A stretch of 64,000 nt of DNA from Merdimonas faecis (GTDB taxonomy: Bacteria; Bacillota; Clostridia; Lachnospirales; Lachnospiraceae), in NCBI RefSeq assembly GCF_001754075.1, contig NZ_MIEH01000002.1, positions 38,373 through 102,372 on the forward strand, written 5' to 3'. A program made the translations under genes and the position numbers. Below the pieces are notes generated by a model, which saw nothing but the letters and a program-made list of their open reading frames with translations, was not told the DNA's origin and did not search any database. This document shows positions 28,370 to 35,937 of this stretch, in pieces. The first letter of the stretch is position 1. Each line of letters starts with the position of its first letter.

Positions 28370-28696
28370 ATGAAATTGAAATATATCGTGCCTGACATGG
28401 CACAGACATTTGGAAATTTGGAGTTTGCAGGAGAAAATGACGTGGAGCAACAGCGTGTCAATGGTCGCTTTGTTCCCGTGACAAGAAGCTATAACCTGTA
28501 TTCCGACATTCAGAGAGCCGACGACATTATCGTGGTGCTTCCCGCAAAGGCTGGTGAAAAGCGTTTCAAGTATGAGCAGAAAGTAAAGCTCGTCAATCCT
28601 AAGATTACCGCCGAGGGAAAGAACGTGCGAGGTCGTGGCTACACCAACTACATTTTAAACGCTGACGATATGCTTCCAGTCGAGGAAAGCAAGTAA
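28370..28696 (+). CDS. Tn916 Orf23-like protein (YdcP/DUF961)
   Basis: About 108 residues; small soluble protein found at the head of the Tn916/ICEBs1 transfer operon, needed for efficient transfer or for helicase-processivity functions in relatives. The ATG at 28370 has GAGG 9 nt upstream; the ATG at 28355 has no spacer. Typical segments: KYIVPDMAQTFGNLEFAG and RGRGYTNYILNADDMLPVE. Paired with a paralogous second DUF961 gene 15 nt downstream. Confidence 0.82.
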   Translation: MKLKYIVPDMAQTFGNLEFAGENDVEQQRVNGRFVPVTRSYNLYSDIQRADDIIVVLPAKAGEKRFKYEQKVKLVNPKITAEGKNVRGRGYTNYILNADDMLPVEESK

Positions 28697-28711
28697 AGGG
28701 GGTATCAGACT

Positions 28712-29098
28712 ATGAGATTAGCGAATGGAATTGTATTAGATAAGGAAAAGACGTTTGGAGTGCTGAAATTCTCTGCCCTTAGACATGAAGTGCGTGTGGA
28801 GAATGAGGACGGGACGACCACCGAGGAAATCAAGCGTAGAACTTACGATTTGAAATGCAGTCAGCAGGAACGCACGATACAGGTATCTATCCCAGCGGAA
28901 ATACCTGTCAAGGACTATCCGTACAATGCTGAGGTGGAGCTTATCAACCCTGTTGCCGATACGGTGGCAAACGCCAACTACCGAGGGGCAGACGTGGAAT
29001 GGTACATCAAGGCAGACGACATTGTGCTGAAAAATAAAGGCGGTCAGCCCGCAGGCAATCCACAGAACCATGCTCCGCAAGGACAGCAGAAAAAATAA
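28712..29098 (+). CDS. Tn916 Orf22-like protein (YdcP/DUF961)
   Basis: 128 residues, paralogue of the previous gene; both share the layout 'G-I/M...FGxLxF...RxYxL...IQV...P...Y...V.L.NP'. The C-terminus is Gln/Pro-rich (NKGGQPAGNPQNHAPQGQQ). AAAGGGGGT stands before the ATG. Part of the ICE DNA-processing module; exact action here is unknown. Confidence 0.82.
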   Translation: MRLANGIVLDKEKTFGVLKFSALRHEVRVENEDGTTTEEIKRRTYDLKCSQQERTIQVSIPAEIPVKDYPYNAEVELINPVADTVANANYRGADVEWYIKADDIVLKNKGGQPAGNPQNHAPQGQQKK

Positions 29099-29200
29099 AA
29101 ATTGTAGGATAAAATTAAGAAACTATTTTACTTATCTTTGAAATTTTTTCAGAATTATATAGTAAAATATTGTACATAGTTTCAGAGAGGAGTGAGGATA

Positions 29201-29806
29201 GTGATTTTAATGCTGATTATTCCAATCATTTTAACTGTGTTTCCAGTAATGCTGTATCAAGTAGTTTTAGTGTTATGTAAGAGAAAATCAACTTCTACAC
29301 ATTATTTTTGGACATACACTATGATGATTTATGTATGGCTTGTTTTTTCTGTTACGGGTATCGGCACTGTATGGGACATTATTTCAAAAGGTGGGCTGAT
29401 TGAGACTTTTCAACAGGCAAACATTGGAATTATCCCATTTCAGTCAGACGGTTTATTTACTTATTGTATGAATGTAATTATGCTTATGCCATTGGGATTT
29501 TTATTGCCGTATATATGGAGAAATTTTAGAAATCCAATAAAAGTAGCCCTAACAGGATTAGTATTTTCGGTATTTATCGAATTTGCTCAATTACCAACTA
29601 ATCGTTTGATAGATATTGATGATTTGCTGATGAATACATTAGGTGCAGTTTTAGGATATGTTGTGTGGAAAATGATTGGAAATCATTTCTTTAACAAAAA
29701 AGAAAAACAGCGAACTATTTCATTGGGGAATTTCGAGCCAGTTATCTATTTGGTGTTAGCTTGTGCAAGTAATTTCCTACTATATAACTGGACATGGTTT
29801 CTTTAA
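29201..29806 (+). CDS. VanZ-like membrane protein (ICE cargo)
   Basis: About 201 residues, A+T-rich compared with neighbours. Five or so membrane helices and the VanZ-like core: NIGIIPFQ, MNVIMLMPLGFLLPYIW, then VFIEFAQL and DIDDLLMNTLGAVLGY. VanZ proteins can give low-level teicoplanin or lipoglycopeptide resistance; many homologues have no known role. GTG start at 29201 with GAGAGGAG upstream (GTG 29192 and ATG 29210 are alternatives). It sits between orf22 and the tcpA leader hairpin, so it interrupts the standard gene order. Confidence 0.78.
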   Translation: MILMLIIPIILTVFPVMLYQVVLVLCKRKSTSTHYFWTYTMMIYVWLVFSVTGIGTVWDIISKGGLIETFQQANIGIIPFQSDGLFTYCMNVIMLMPLGFLLPYIWRNFRNPIKVALTGLVFSVFIEFAQLPTNRLIDIDDLLMNTLGAVLGYVVWKMIGNHFFNKKEKQRTISLGNFEPVIYLVLACASNFLLYNWTWFL

Positions 29807-29810
29807 AGAA

Positions 29811-29843
29811 AAAGCGGTTGGTCTTTACGATTGACCGCTTTTT
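29811..29843 (+). terminator. Leader hairpin before tcpA
   Basis: AAAGCGGTTGGTC pairs with GATTGACCGCTTT including G-U pairs, then TTTTTCCATATCC. Same design as 25031, 34145 and 35441. Confidence 0.6.
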
Positions 29844-29865
29844 CCATATCCAGAAAGGGGTGTTT

Positions 29866-31245
29866 ATGAACCTATATAAATACAAGGGAAAGCGTATCAG
29901 AGCCAGCGACAAGAACCTTGTGTACCGCTTCTGTGCGGGTACGCTCCTGCTCCTGTTCGTGGCGGTTCTCCTGCTACTGAACATGGGACAGCTCATGCGT
30001 ACCGATTGGGAGCATTTCAGTTTACTAGATAATGGCATAACGCTTTCCACCTACAACTTCATAACGATTTTGATAGCGACTGGTGTTTGTGCATTGGTCG
30101 CTTTTCTTTATTACCGCTTTTGCTATGACAGCTTCAAGAAGCTATCGCACCGTCAAAAGCTGGCACGCATGATACTGGACAACAAGTGGTATGAAGCACA
30201 GACCGTACAGGACAGCGGTTTTTTCACTGACCTGCAGAGCAGATCAAGGGAAAAAATCGTCTGGTTTCCTAAAATCTATTATCAAATGGAAACGGGCTTG
30301 CTCCATATCCTCTGTGAAATCTCTTTGGGAAAGTATCAAGACCAGCTTTTACGTCTGGAAGATAAGCTGGAAAGCGGGCTTTACTGTGAACTGACCGACA
30401 AGACGCTCCATGACGGCTATATCGAGTACACCCTGCTCTATGACATGATAGCGAACCGTATCACGATTGACGAAGTAAAAGCTGAAAACGGGGGCTTGCG
30501 TCTGATGAAGAACCTTACATGGGAATACGACGCACTCCCTCACGCCCTCATCTGTGGCGGGACTGGCGGTGGAAAGACCTATTTCCTGCTGACAATCATT
30601 GAAGCCCTCTTGCAGACCAACGCCCAGCTTTTCATCTTAGACCCTAAGAACGCTGACCTTGCGGACTTGGGTACGGTCATGGATAACGTGTACCACACCA
30701 AAGAAGATATGATTGAATGTGTCAATGCGTTCTATGAGGGCATGGTACAGCGAAGCGAGGAAATGAAGCACCACCCAGACTACAAGACGGGCGAGAACTA
30801 TGCCTATCTGGGCTTGCCGCCCTGCTTCCTTATCTTTGACGAGTATGTGGCGTTCTTGGAAATGCTGGGGACAAAGGAAAGCATAAGCCTACTTAGCCAG
30901 CTAAAGAAAATCGTCATGCTTGGCAGACAGGCAGGGTATTTCCTCATTGTCGCCTGCCAGCGTCCCGACGCAAAGTATTTCAGTGACGGTATCAGAGATA
31001 ACTTCAACTTCCGTGTGGGTTTGGGACGTATCAGTGAGCTAGGCTACGGTATGCTCTTTGGAAGCGACGTAAAGAAACAGTTCTTTCAGAAGCGTATCAA
31101 AGGACGTGGCTATTGTGACGTGGGTACGAGCGTCATATCGGAGTTTTACACTCCCCTTGTACCAAAGGGGCATGATTTTTTACAGACTATCGGCTCTCTT
31201 GCACTGGCAAGGCAAGCCGCACCAGATGAACGAAAGGAGAATTGA
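29866..31245 (+). CDS. tcpA: TcpA/Orf21 FtsK-type coupling ATPase
   Basis: Membrane-bound DNA translocase that brings the nicked ICE strand to the transfer channel. 459 residues from the ATG at 29866 (AAAGGGG upstream). Two N-terminal helices (LVYRFCAGTLLLLFVAVLLL; FITILIATGVCALVAFLYY), then an FtsK/SpoIIIE domain with Walker A CGGTGGGKTYFLL and Walker B CFLIFDEYVAFLEM, and the later block ACQRPDAKYFSDGIRDNF. Size matches Tn916 Orf21. The gene for a small protein follows immediately. Confidence 0.92.
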   Translation: MNLYKYKGKRIRASDKNLVYRFCAGTLLLLFVAVLLLLNMGQLMRTDWEHFSLLDNGITLSTYNFITILIATGVCALVAFLYYRFCYDSFKKLSHRQKLARMILDNKWYEAQTVQDSGFFTDLQSRSREKIVWFPKIYYQMETGLLHILCEISLGKYQDQLLRLEDKLESGLYCELTDKTLHDGYIEYTLLYDMIANRITIDEVKAENGGLRLMKNLTWEYDALPHALICGGTGGGKTYFLLTIIEALLQTNAQLFILDPKNADLADLGTVMDNVYHTKEDMIECVNAFYEGMVQRSEEMKHHPDYKTGENYAYLGLPPCFLIFDEYVAFLEMLGTKESISLLSQLKKIVMLGRQAGYFLIVACQRPDAKYFSDGIRDNFNFRVGLGRISELGYGMLFGSDVKKQFFQKRIKGRGYCDVGTSVISEFYTPLVPKGHDFLQTIGSLALARQAAPDERKEN

Positions 31246-31252
31246 AAAATAC

Positions 31253-31657
31253 ATGGGACTTTTAGAAATGGGGTACAGCGACCCTAACACAGATTTGCAT
31301 GTCGAGGGTGTATGCGTAGACTTTGGCCGCTTTCTTGAGGATTTGGAAAGTGTCGCTGGCACGACTGACGATAAATGTGAGGAATTTCCGACAGAAGCCT
31401 ATCATGCACACATGGAAGATATTCTGATAGAAGCGGGGCTTGGGAGATTGAAACTTCCGTTGCTCTTTTCCGTTGTGCTGGACGAATGGCTTTCCATTCA
31501 TGGCTTCAACTATCGTTTTTCGTTCCTTGTGGTGGATAAGGATTTTTTCAGACAGATACACCATGAATATGAGATTGACAAAGAGATTGTCAGAAAATGC
31601 CTTTCTGCTGATACCGACGTTATCGTAGTTTATACGGGCATGACAAGGATAGACTGA
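31253..31657 (+). CDS. Hypothetical ICE protein, about 134 aa
   Basis: Not recognised functionally; proteins like it occur between tcpA and the relaxase in gut Tn916-like elements. Acidic N-terminal half (GLLEMGYSDPNTDLHVEGVC, then FGRFLEDLESVAGTTDDKCE), no membrane segment. The ATG at 31253 follows AAAGGAG at a rather long 13 nt; the ATG at 31226 would overlap tcpA. Ends just before the oriT region. Confidence 0.55.
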   Translation: MGLLEMGYSDPNTDLHVEGVCVDFGRFLEDLESVAGTTDDKCEEFPTEAYHAHMEDILIEAGLGRLKLPLLFSVVLDEWLSIHGFNYRFSFLVVDKDFFRQIHHEYEIDKEIVRKCLSADTDVIVVYTGMTRID

Positions 31658-31711
31658 ACCACTGACGGCTGGAACGGTCAGCTTTAGCGTCCAGACCGTG
31701 TAAGCCGTCCT

Positions 31712-31769
31712 GTGGAGCAGGGCTTGCCCTGCTCCACGAAAGAAGCCCCTCGGTATCTAACAGAGGGGC
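31712..31769. other. oriT candidate
   Basis: Between tcpA and the relaxase gene, where Tn916 oriT lies. GCCCCTC-GGTATCTAACA-GAGGGGC (31745-31769) has the G/C arms and the GTATCTAACAG centre that I recall for Tn916-type oriT; ICEBs1 has a related CGCTAACAG centre. Just upstream is a perfect 12-bp palindrome (31712-31723 with 31726-31737, arms GTGGAGCAGGGC). The rest of 31658-31892 has no gene. Confidence 0.75.
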
Positions 31770-31892
31770 ACAATTCCGCTGGAAACTACGGTCAAAAAGT
31801 CTGGAAATTCCGCTAGGCATAAGGGTTTTCTCTCACTCATGGCTGACTGTGACAATCGGCGGAAAATATCACAAATTTCTATAAATACATGA

Positions 31893-33098
31893 TTGGGGGT
31901 ATGCAGGCTGAATGAAAGCACCTTTATCACCGCCTTGAAAGAGAAACGCCTATCTTACGGCGTGTCCCAGACAAGGCTTGCTATCATGGCTGGTATCAGC
32001 CGTGAACACTTGAACCGTATCGAAGCGGGAAAGGTCAACCTCACGGACGATATGCAGGACAAGCTCATGGAAGCCGTCGAGAAATTCAATCCCGACGCTC
32101 CTATGTTCCTGCTGTTCGACTATGTGCGTATCCGTTTCCCCACGCTGGATATACAGCACGTTATCAGAGATATATTGAAGCTCAACATTGACTATATGCT
32201 CCATGAGGACTACGGACATTACAAGTACACAGAGCATTACTATCTGGGTGATGTGTTCGTCTACACCTCGCAGGACGAGGAAAAAGGTACGCTTCTGGAG
32301 CTGAAAGGAAAAGGCTGTCGCCAGTTTGAAAGCTACCTGCTGGCACAGGGGCGTAGCTGGTATGACTTCCTCATGGACGCACTCATTGAGGGCGGTGTGA
32401 TGAAACGCCTTGACCTTGCGATTAACGACAGGGCGGGCATACTGGATATTCCAGATCTGACCGCCAAATGCAACCGTGAGGAATGTGTTTCCCTGTTCCG
32501 TTCTTTCAAGTCCTATGCTTCGGGTGAGCTGGTGAAGCACAACGAGCAGGACAAGGCGGGCATGGGACATACGCTGTATATCGGCTCTCTGAAATCGGAA
32601 GTCTACTTCTGCTGTTACGAGAAAAGCTATGAACAGTACGCAAAGCTGGGAATACCGATTGAGGAAGCACACATAAAGAACCGCTTCGAGATACGATTGA
32701 AAGATGAAAGAGCCTATTATGCCGTCCGTGAACTGCTGACCCATTATGACGCAGAACAGACGGCATTTTCTATCATCAATCACTATATCCGCTTCGTGGA
32801 CAGAGAACCAGAGAAGCGAAAGACAGACTGGAAGCTCAATGACCGCTGGGCGTGGTTTATCGGAAAAGACCGCCCGCCTGTCAAGCTGACGACAGACCCA
32901 GAGCCTTACACATTGGAAAGGACGCTGGGCTGGATAAGCCGACAGGTCGCCCCTACGCTGAAAATGCTGAAAAAGATAGACGCTGGCAACAGCACAAGCT
33001 ATCTGAAAGAGATTGAGGACAACGCAAAGCTGACGGAAAAGCACTTGCAGATAATCAAACAGCAGACAGCGGACACAGAGGAACTTATCACAGAGTAA
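31893..33098 (+). CDS. mobT: MobT/Orf20 relaxase
   Basis: Nicks oriT and starts rolling-circle transfer and replication of the ICE. 401 residues. N-terminal XRE-type HTH (KEKRLSYGVSQTRLAIMAGI, then EHLNRIEAGK), then a Rep_trans domain: FDYVRIRFPT, LELKGKGCRQFESYL, MKRLDLAINDRAGI and NRFEIRLKDERAYYAVR. Matches Tn916 Orf20 over its length. The only start in frame with full length is TTG at 31893, without a clear ribosome site, since GGGGG lies after it; translation may begin a few codons later. Confidence 0.92.
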   Translation: MGVCRLNESTFITALKEKRLSYGVSQTRLAIMAGISREHLNRIEAGKVNLTDDMQDKLMEAVEKFNPDAPMFLLFDYVRIRFPTLDIQHVIRDILKLNIDYMLHEDYGHYKYTEHYYLGDVFVYTSQDEEKGTLLELKGKGCRQFESYLLAQGRSWYDFLMDALIEGGVMKRLDLAINDRAGILDIPDLTAKCNREECVSLFRSFKSYASGELVKHNEQDKAGMGHTLYIGSLKSEVYFCCYEKSYEQYAKLGIPIEEAHIKNRFEIRLKDERAYYAVRELLTHYDAEQTAFSIINHYIRFVDREPEKRKTDWKLNDRWAWFIGKDRPPVKLTTDPEPYTLERTLGWISRQVAPTLKMLKKIDAGNSTSYLKEIEDNAKLTEKHLQIIKQQTADTEELITE

Positions 33099-33113
33099 AG
33101 GAGAATTTAGATT

Positions 33114-33254
33114 ATGGCAGAACTTGTCAAGGACTTGGTGCTGGTATCGCTGGGAATGGGTATCGGCGTTGTCCTTATGTGTATCGCACAGGTCAGCAAA
33201 ATGGCTGACGAAGAAATGGAAGAAATCAAAAAAGAAAGGATTGATAAAGAATGA
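33114..33254 (+). CDS. DUF3789-type small membrane protein, 46 aa
   Basis: Small protein common just after the relaxase in Tn916-like elements. One helix (LVKDLVLVSLGMGIGVVLMCI) followed by a charged tail (KMADEEMEEIKKERIDKE). AAAGGAG is upstream. Its stop overlaps the next ATG (ATGA), so the two are coupled. Role unknown; probably a component of the transfer machinery. Confidence 0.75.
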   Translation: MAELVKDLVLVSLGMGIGVVLMCIAQVSKMADEEMEEIKKERIDKE

Positions 33255-33472
33255 ATTTCGGACAGAACTTATACAACTGGTTTTTAAGCAACGCCCAGAG
33301 CTTGGTGCTTATGGCAATCGTGGTAATCGGTATCTACTTAGGATTTAAGAGAGAGTTTTCTAAACTTATCGGCTTCCTTGTGATTGCTTTAATCGCTGTC
33401 GGGCTGGTATTCAATGCCGGCGGTGTCAAGGACGTGCTGTTAGAGCTGTTCAACCGTATCATTGGAGCGTAA
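33251..33472 (+). CDS. TcpD-like membrane protein
   Basis: 73 residues with two hydrophobic segments (SLVLMAIVVIGIYLGF and LIGFLVIALIAVGLVFNAGG). Similar small proteins in Tn916-like ICEs are annotated as the TcpD family after the pCW3 conjugation locus. Coupled to the preceding gene by a 4-nt overlap. Likely a small subunit of the mating channel. Confidence 0.72.
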   Translation: MNFGQNLYNWFLSNAQSLVLMAIVVIGIYLGFKREFSKLIGFLVIALIAVGLVFNAGGVKDVLLELFNRIIGA

Positions 33473-33480
33473 TAATCAGT

Positions 33481-33536
33481 AGTTTGCGGACACGCAAACT
33501 TACCTGTCCCCCCTATGGGAGTTCGGGCATAGGGGG
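33481..33536 (+). other. Two hairpins after the relaxase module
   Basis: AGTTTGC/GCAAACT (33481-33500) and CCCCCTATG/CATAGGGGG (33509-33517 with 33528-33536). They could be a terminator-less structure or a single-strand replication origin, which rolling-circle ICEs need; this is a guess from position and structure. Confidence 0.35.
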
Positions 33537-33594
33537 AATGAAAGGGGGTGACGGAATGGTACACAGATAAAAGATAGTCACGCTATGAATTTCA

Positions 33595-33623
33595 TTGAAT
33601 GGTTGAATTTCAACTGATATAAT
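33595..33623 (+). promoter_or_regulatory. Promoter of the DUF3788 gene
   Basis: TTGAAT (33595-33600), 17-nt spacer, TATAAT (33618-33623); 47 nt before the start codon. Confidence 0.65.
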
Positions 33624-33670
33624 GTGAGTATAGAAATCGACAAATTGAAAGTTATAAAGGAGAAACGAAT

Positions 33671-34084
33671 ATGCTGGATAAAATACCTAATGCAGAAGAA
33701 ATGACTGCTTTAATCGGACAATCATTATATGATATATGGAATAAACTTTGTGCTTTAATTGATGAAAAGTATGACATGGAATGTTTATGGAACAAAGGTG
33801 GTAAAGCGTGGACTTATGAGTATAAATATCGTCGTGGCGGAAAAACGCTTTGTGCATTGTACGCAAGGGAAAACTGTGTAGGATTTATGATTATCTTGGG
33901 GAAAGATGAACAATTAAAATTTGATACAGATAGAAATAGTTATTCAAAAGAAGTGCAGAAAATTTATGATGAAACTAAAACCTATCACGACGGAAAATGG
34001 TTAATGTTTGAGCCAACAGATACAGCCTTATTTGATGATTTTGTTAAACTGCTGGGAATAAAAAGAAAACCAAACAAGAAGTGA
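33671..34084 (+). CDS. DUF3788 protein (ICE cargo)
   Basis: 137 residues, A+T-rich unlike flanking backbone. Family features: WTYEYKYRRGGKTLCALYAR near residue 55, then GFMIILGKDE and YHDGKWLMFEPTD. Soluble, biochemical role unknown. Has its own promoter and AAAGGAG, and lies between tcpD and a leader hairpin, so it looks like a one-gene insertion independent of the transfer operon. Confidence 0.72.
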   Translation: MLDKIPNAEEMTALIGQSLYDIWNKLCALIDEKYDMECLWNKGGKAWTYEYKYRRGGKTLCALYARENCVGFMIILGKDEQLKFDTDRNSYSKEVQKIYDETKTYHDGKWLMFEPTDTALFDDFVKLLGIKRKPNKK

Positions 34085-34144
34085 TGATTTTTTTCGTAAA
34101 TGAATAAATACAAATCCTAATTTAATAATTACATATCCCGACAC

Positions 34145-34179
34145 AAAGCGGTTACTCCATTGGAGATCAACCGCTTTTT
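34145..34179 (+). terminator. Leader hairpin before orf19-like gene
   Basis: AAAGCGGTT (34145-34153) pairs with AACCGCTTT (34169-34177), with an inner CTCC/GGAG pairing, then TTTTTC-TATAC. Same class as 25031, 29811 and 35441. Confidence 0.65.
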
Positions 34180-34210
34180 CTATACTCAAATTTCAGATTG
34201 GAGTGATTGA

Positions 34211-34447
34211 TTGAAAGATATTTTTACGGATATGCAGGCAAAAATCGGCTGTCCGTATCTCTCCGACCTGCCCTACTACAAGCGTGCGGTCTGGTTTGAG
34301 ATGAAACGCCTTTGCCTGTCCGACTACCCTAAAAAACAGTTAGAAGATTTTTCACGCTATGTATTCGGTGTGCCTTACGCCGTCATACAGGAAGCGTTGC
34401 AAAGAAAGGACGTGATGAAACATGGAAGAAATGCGTGTGCAGATTGA
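34211..34447 (+). CDS. Small Tn916-type conserved protein, 78 aa
   Basis: Function unknown; proteins of this type precede ardA in Tn916-like elements. Sequence rich in aromatic and basic residues (YLSDLPYYKRAVWFEMKRL, then LEDFSRYVFGVPYAVIQEAL). TTG start at 34211 with GGAG upstream. Overlaps the first ardA gene by 26 nt in another frame. Confidence 0.6.
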   Translation: MKDIFTDMQAKIGCPYLSDLPYYKRAVWFEMKRLCLSDYPKKQLEDFSRYVFGVPYAVIQEALQRKDVMKHGRNACAD

Positions 34448-34919
34448 AGCCAGAGAGCCGACAGACGGAGAAATCAGAGCCTTTTGGTTCACCCTGCCTA
34501 TCGACACAGAACAGGTAGAAGAACTGCTGGGGATTGATATAGATACGGACTATTACTATATCACGGGAAAGGAGCTTCCCTTTGCTGATGAAGTGCAGGA
34601 AGATACCACCATTGAAAAACTCGACGACCTGTACCATACCTATGAAAGTCTACCCTCTGACTTGAAAGAGGACTACGGGGAGCTGATGTGCTATTTCACC
34701 GACCTTGACGAACTGCACCGATATAGAAATGACATTATTCATTACTCATGGTGCAAGAACATGACGGACGTTGCCCGCCACATTCTGAACAACGACCCAG
34801 ACTTTACTTCCCTTAGTGAGAACGTCACCCGCTATTTCGATTATGAAGCCTACGGGCAGTACCTTGACGACAACGGACGCTTTGTGGAAACCGACCACGG
34901 TATCTATGAACTTCCATAG
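34422..34919 (+). CDS. ardA: ArdA antirestriction protein, copy 1
   Basis: DNA-mimic protein that blocks type I restriction enzymes when the ICE enters a new host. 165 residues, strongly acidic along its length, with ArdA features WFTLPIDTEQVEELLGID and VARHILNNDP, ending YFDYEAYGQYLDDNGRFVETDHG. AAAGGACGTG lies upstream. A second, different ArdA follows 17 nt later. Confidence 0.88.
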   Translation: MEEMRVQIEAREPTDGEIRAFWFTLPIDTEQVEELLGIDIDTDYYYITGKELPFADEVQEDTTIEKLDDLYHTYESLPSDLKEDYGELMCYFTDLDELHRYRNDIIHYSWCKNMTDVARHILNNDPDFTSLSENVTRYFDYEAYGQYLDDNGRFVETDHGIYELP

Positions 34920-34936
34920 AAAAGAGGTGTAAGCCT

Positions 34937-35440
34937 GTGGTGGACGACATGAGGGTGTATATCGCTAATCTTGGCAAGTACAACGAGGGTGAGCTTGTCG
35001 GGGACTGGTTTTCTTTCCCTATCGACGAGGAAGATGTTGCGGAGCGTATCGGGCTGAACAGCTATTATGAGGAATACGCTGTCCATGATACCGACAACTT
35101 CCCTATTGAAATCGGGGAGTATATCTCCATTGAAGAACTCAATGAAATGTACGACATGATTTGTGAGCTTCCCGACTATATCACGGACGCTCTGGACGAG
35201 TTTGTTTCCTACTATGGAAGTCTGGAAGAAGTTTACGAGCATAAGGACGAGATTTATTATTATCCAGACTGCGGGGACATGACCGACGTTGCCTATTACT
35301 TCATTGACGAGTTGCAGGTATTGGGACAGATACCGCTACCGTTGCAGAACTATATCGACTATGAAGCATACGGCAGGGACTTATCCATAGAGGGGACGTT
35401 CATTGAAACAAGCCGTGGGATATGCGAGATACCATATTAG
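34937..35440 (+). CDS. ardA: ArdA antirestriction protein, copy 2 (Orf18-like)
   Basis: 167 residues, second acidic ArdA. Features: MRVYIANLGKYNEGELVGDW, FSFPIDEEDVAERIGLNSYY, then YIDYEAYGRDLSIEGTFIET. The two copies share the same ending pattern but are clearly diverged, so they are not a recent duplication. This copy is nearer in layout to Tn916 Orf18. GTG start at 34937 with AAAGAGGTG. The leader hairpin before tcpE begins directly after the stop. Confidence 0.88.
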   Translation: MVDDMRVYIANLGKYNEGELVGDWFSFPIDEEDVAERIGLNSYYEEYAVHDTDNFPIEIGEYISIEELNEMYDMICELPDYITDALDEFVSYYGSLEEVYEHKDEIYYYPDCGDMTDVAYYFIDELQVLGQIPLPLQNYIDYEAYGRDLSIEGTFIETSRGICEIPY

Positions 35441-35485
35441 AGCTGGCAGATCAGCGACAGGCAAGGTCGCTACTGACAGCTTTTT
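35441..35485 (+). terminator. Leader hairpin before tcpE
   Basis: Long imperfect stem, 35441-35458 with 35466-35481 (core AGCGAC/GTCGCT and AGCTG/CAGCT), then TTTTTCTATC. Fourth hairpin of the ICE leader class. Confidence 0.6.
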
Positions 35486-35547
35486 CTATCAAGGACAGTC
35501 TGAAAATGGCTATCCTTTTCCATTACAACGAAAGGAGCTGAAACGAA

Positions 35548-35937
35548 TTGAAGAAGATTAAGAGCTACACGGGTATCTGGAACGTGGAGAAAGTCTTGTA
35601 TGCAATCAATGACTTTACTCTCCCGTTTCCCGTTACCTTTACCCAGATAACGTGGTTTGTCATCACGGAGTTTGCTGTCATTCTCTTGGGGGACTTACCG
35701 CCGTTATCGCTTATCGAGGGGGCATTTTTAAAATACTTCGGTATTCCCGTCGCCCTCACATGGTTTATGAGTCAAAAGACCTTTGACGGCAAGAAGCCTT
35801 ACAGCTTCTTGAAATCGCAGATTACGTTTGCCCTGCGACCAAAAGTGACCTATGCAGGAAAAGCCGTGAAGCTGGAAAAGGAAGTGTTCAGCGAACCCGT
35901 CACGGCAGTTAGGAGTGTGATGTATGTTCCCGATTAA
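35548..35937 (+). CDS. tcpE: TcpE/Orf17 conjugation membrane protein
   Basis: 129 residues, two hydrophobic segments (PFPVTFTQITWFVITEFAVILL and FGIPVALTWFMSQ). Matches the TcpE family of Tn916/pCW3; membrane component of the transfer channel. TTG start at 35548 with AAAGGAG. It overlaps tcpF by 14 nt, implying coupling with the VirB4-type ATPase. Confidence 0.85.
   Translation: MKKIKSYTGIWNVEKVLYAINDFTLPFPVTFTQITWFVITEFAVILLGDLPPLSLIEGAFLKYFGIPVALTWFMSQKTFDGKKPYSFLKSQITFALRPKVTYAGKAVKLEKEVFSEPVTAVRSVMYVPD

Noticed and set aside
31950..33044. 364-codon minus-strand frame opposite the relaxase gene
   Set aside because: Antisense shadow of mobT; the plus strand carries the intact relaxase motifs.
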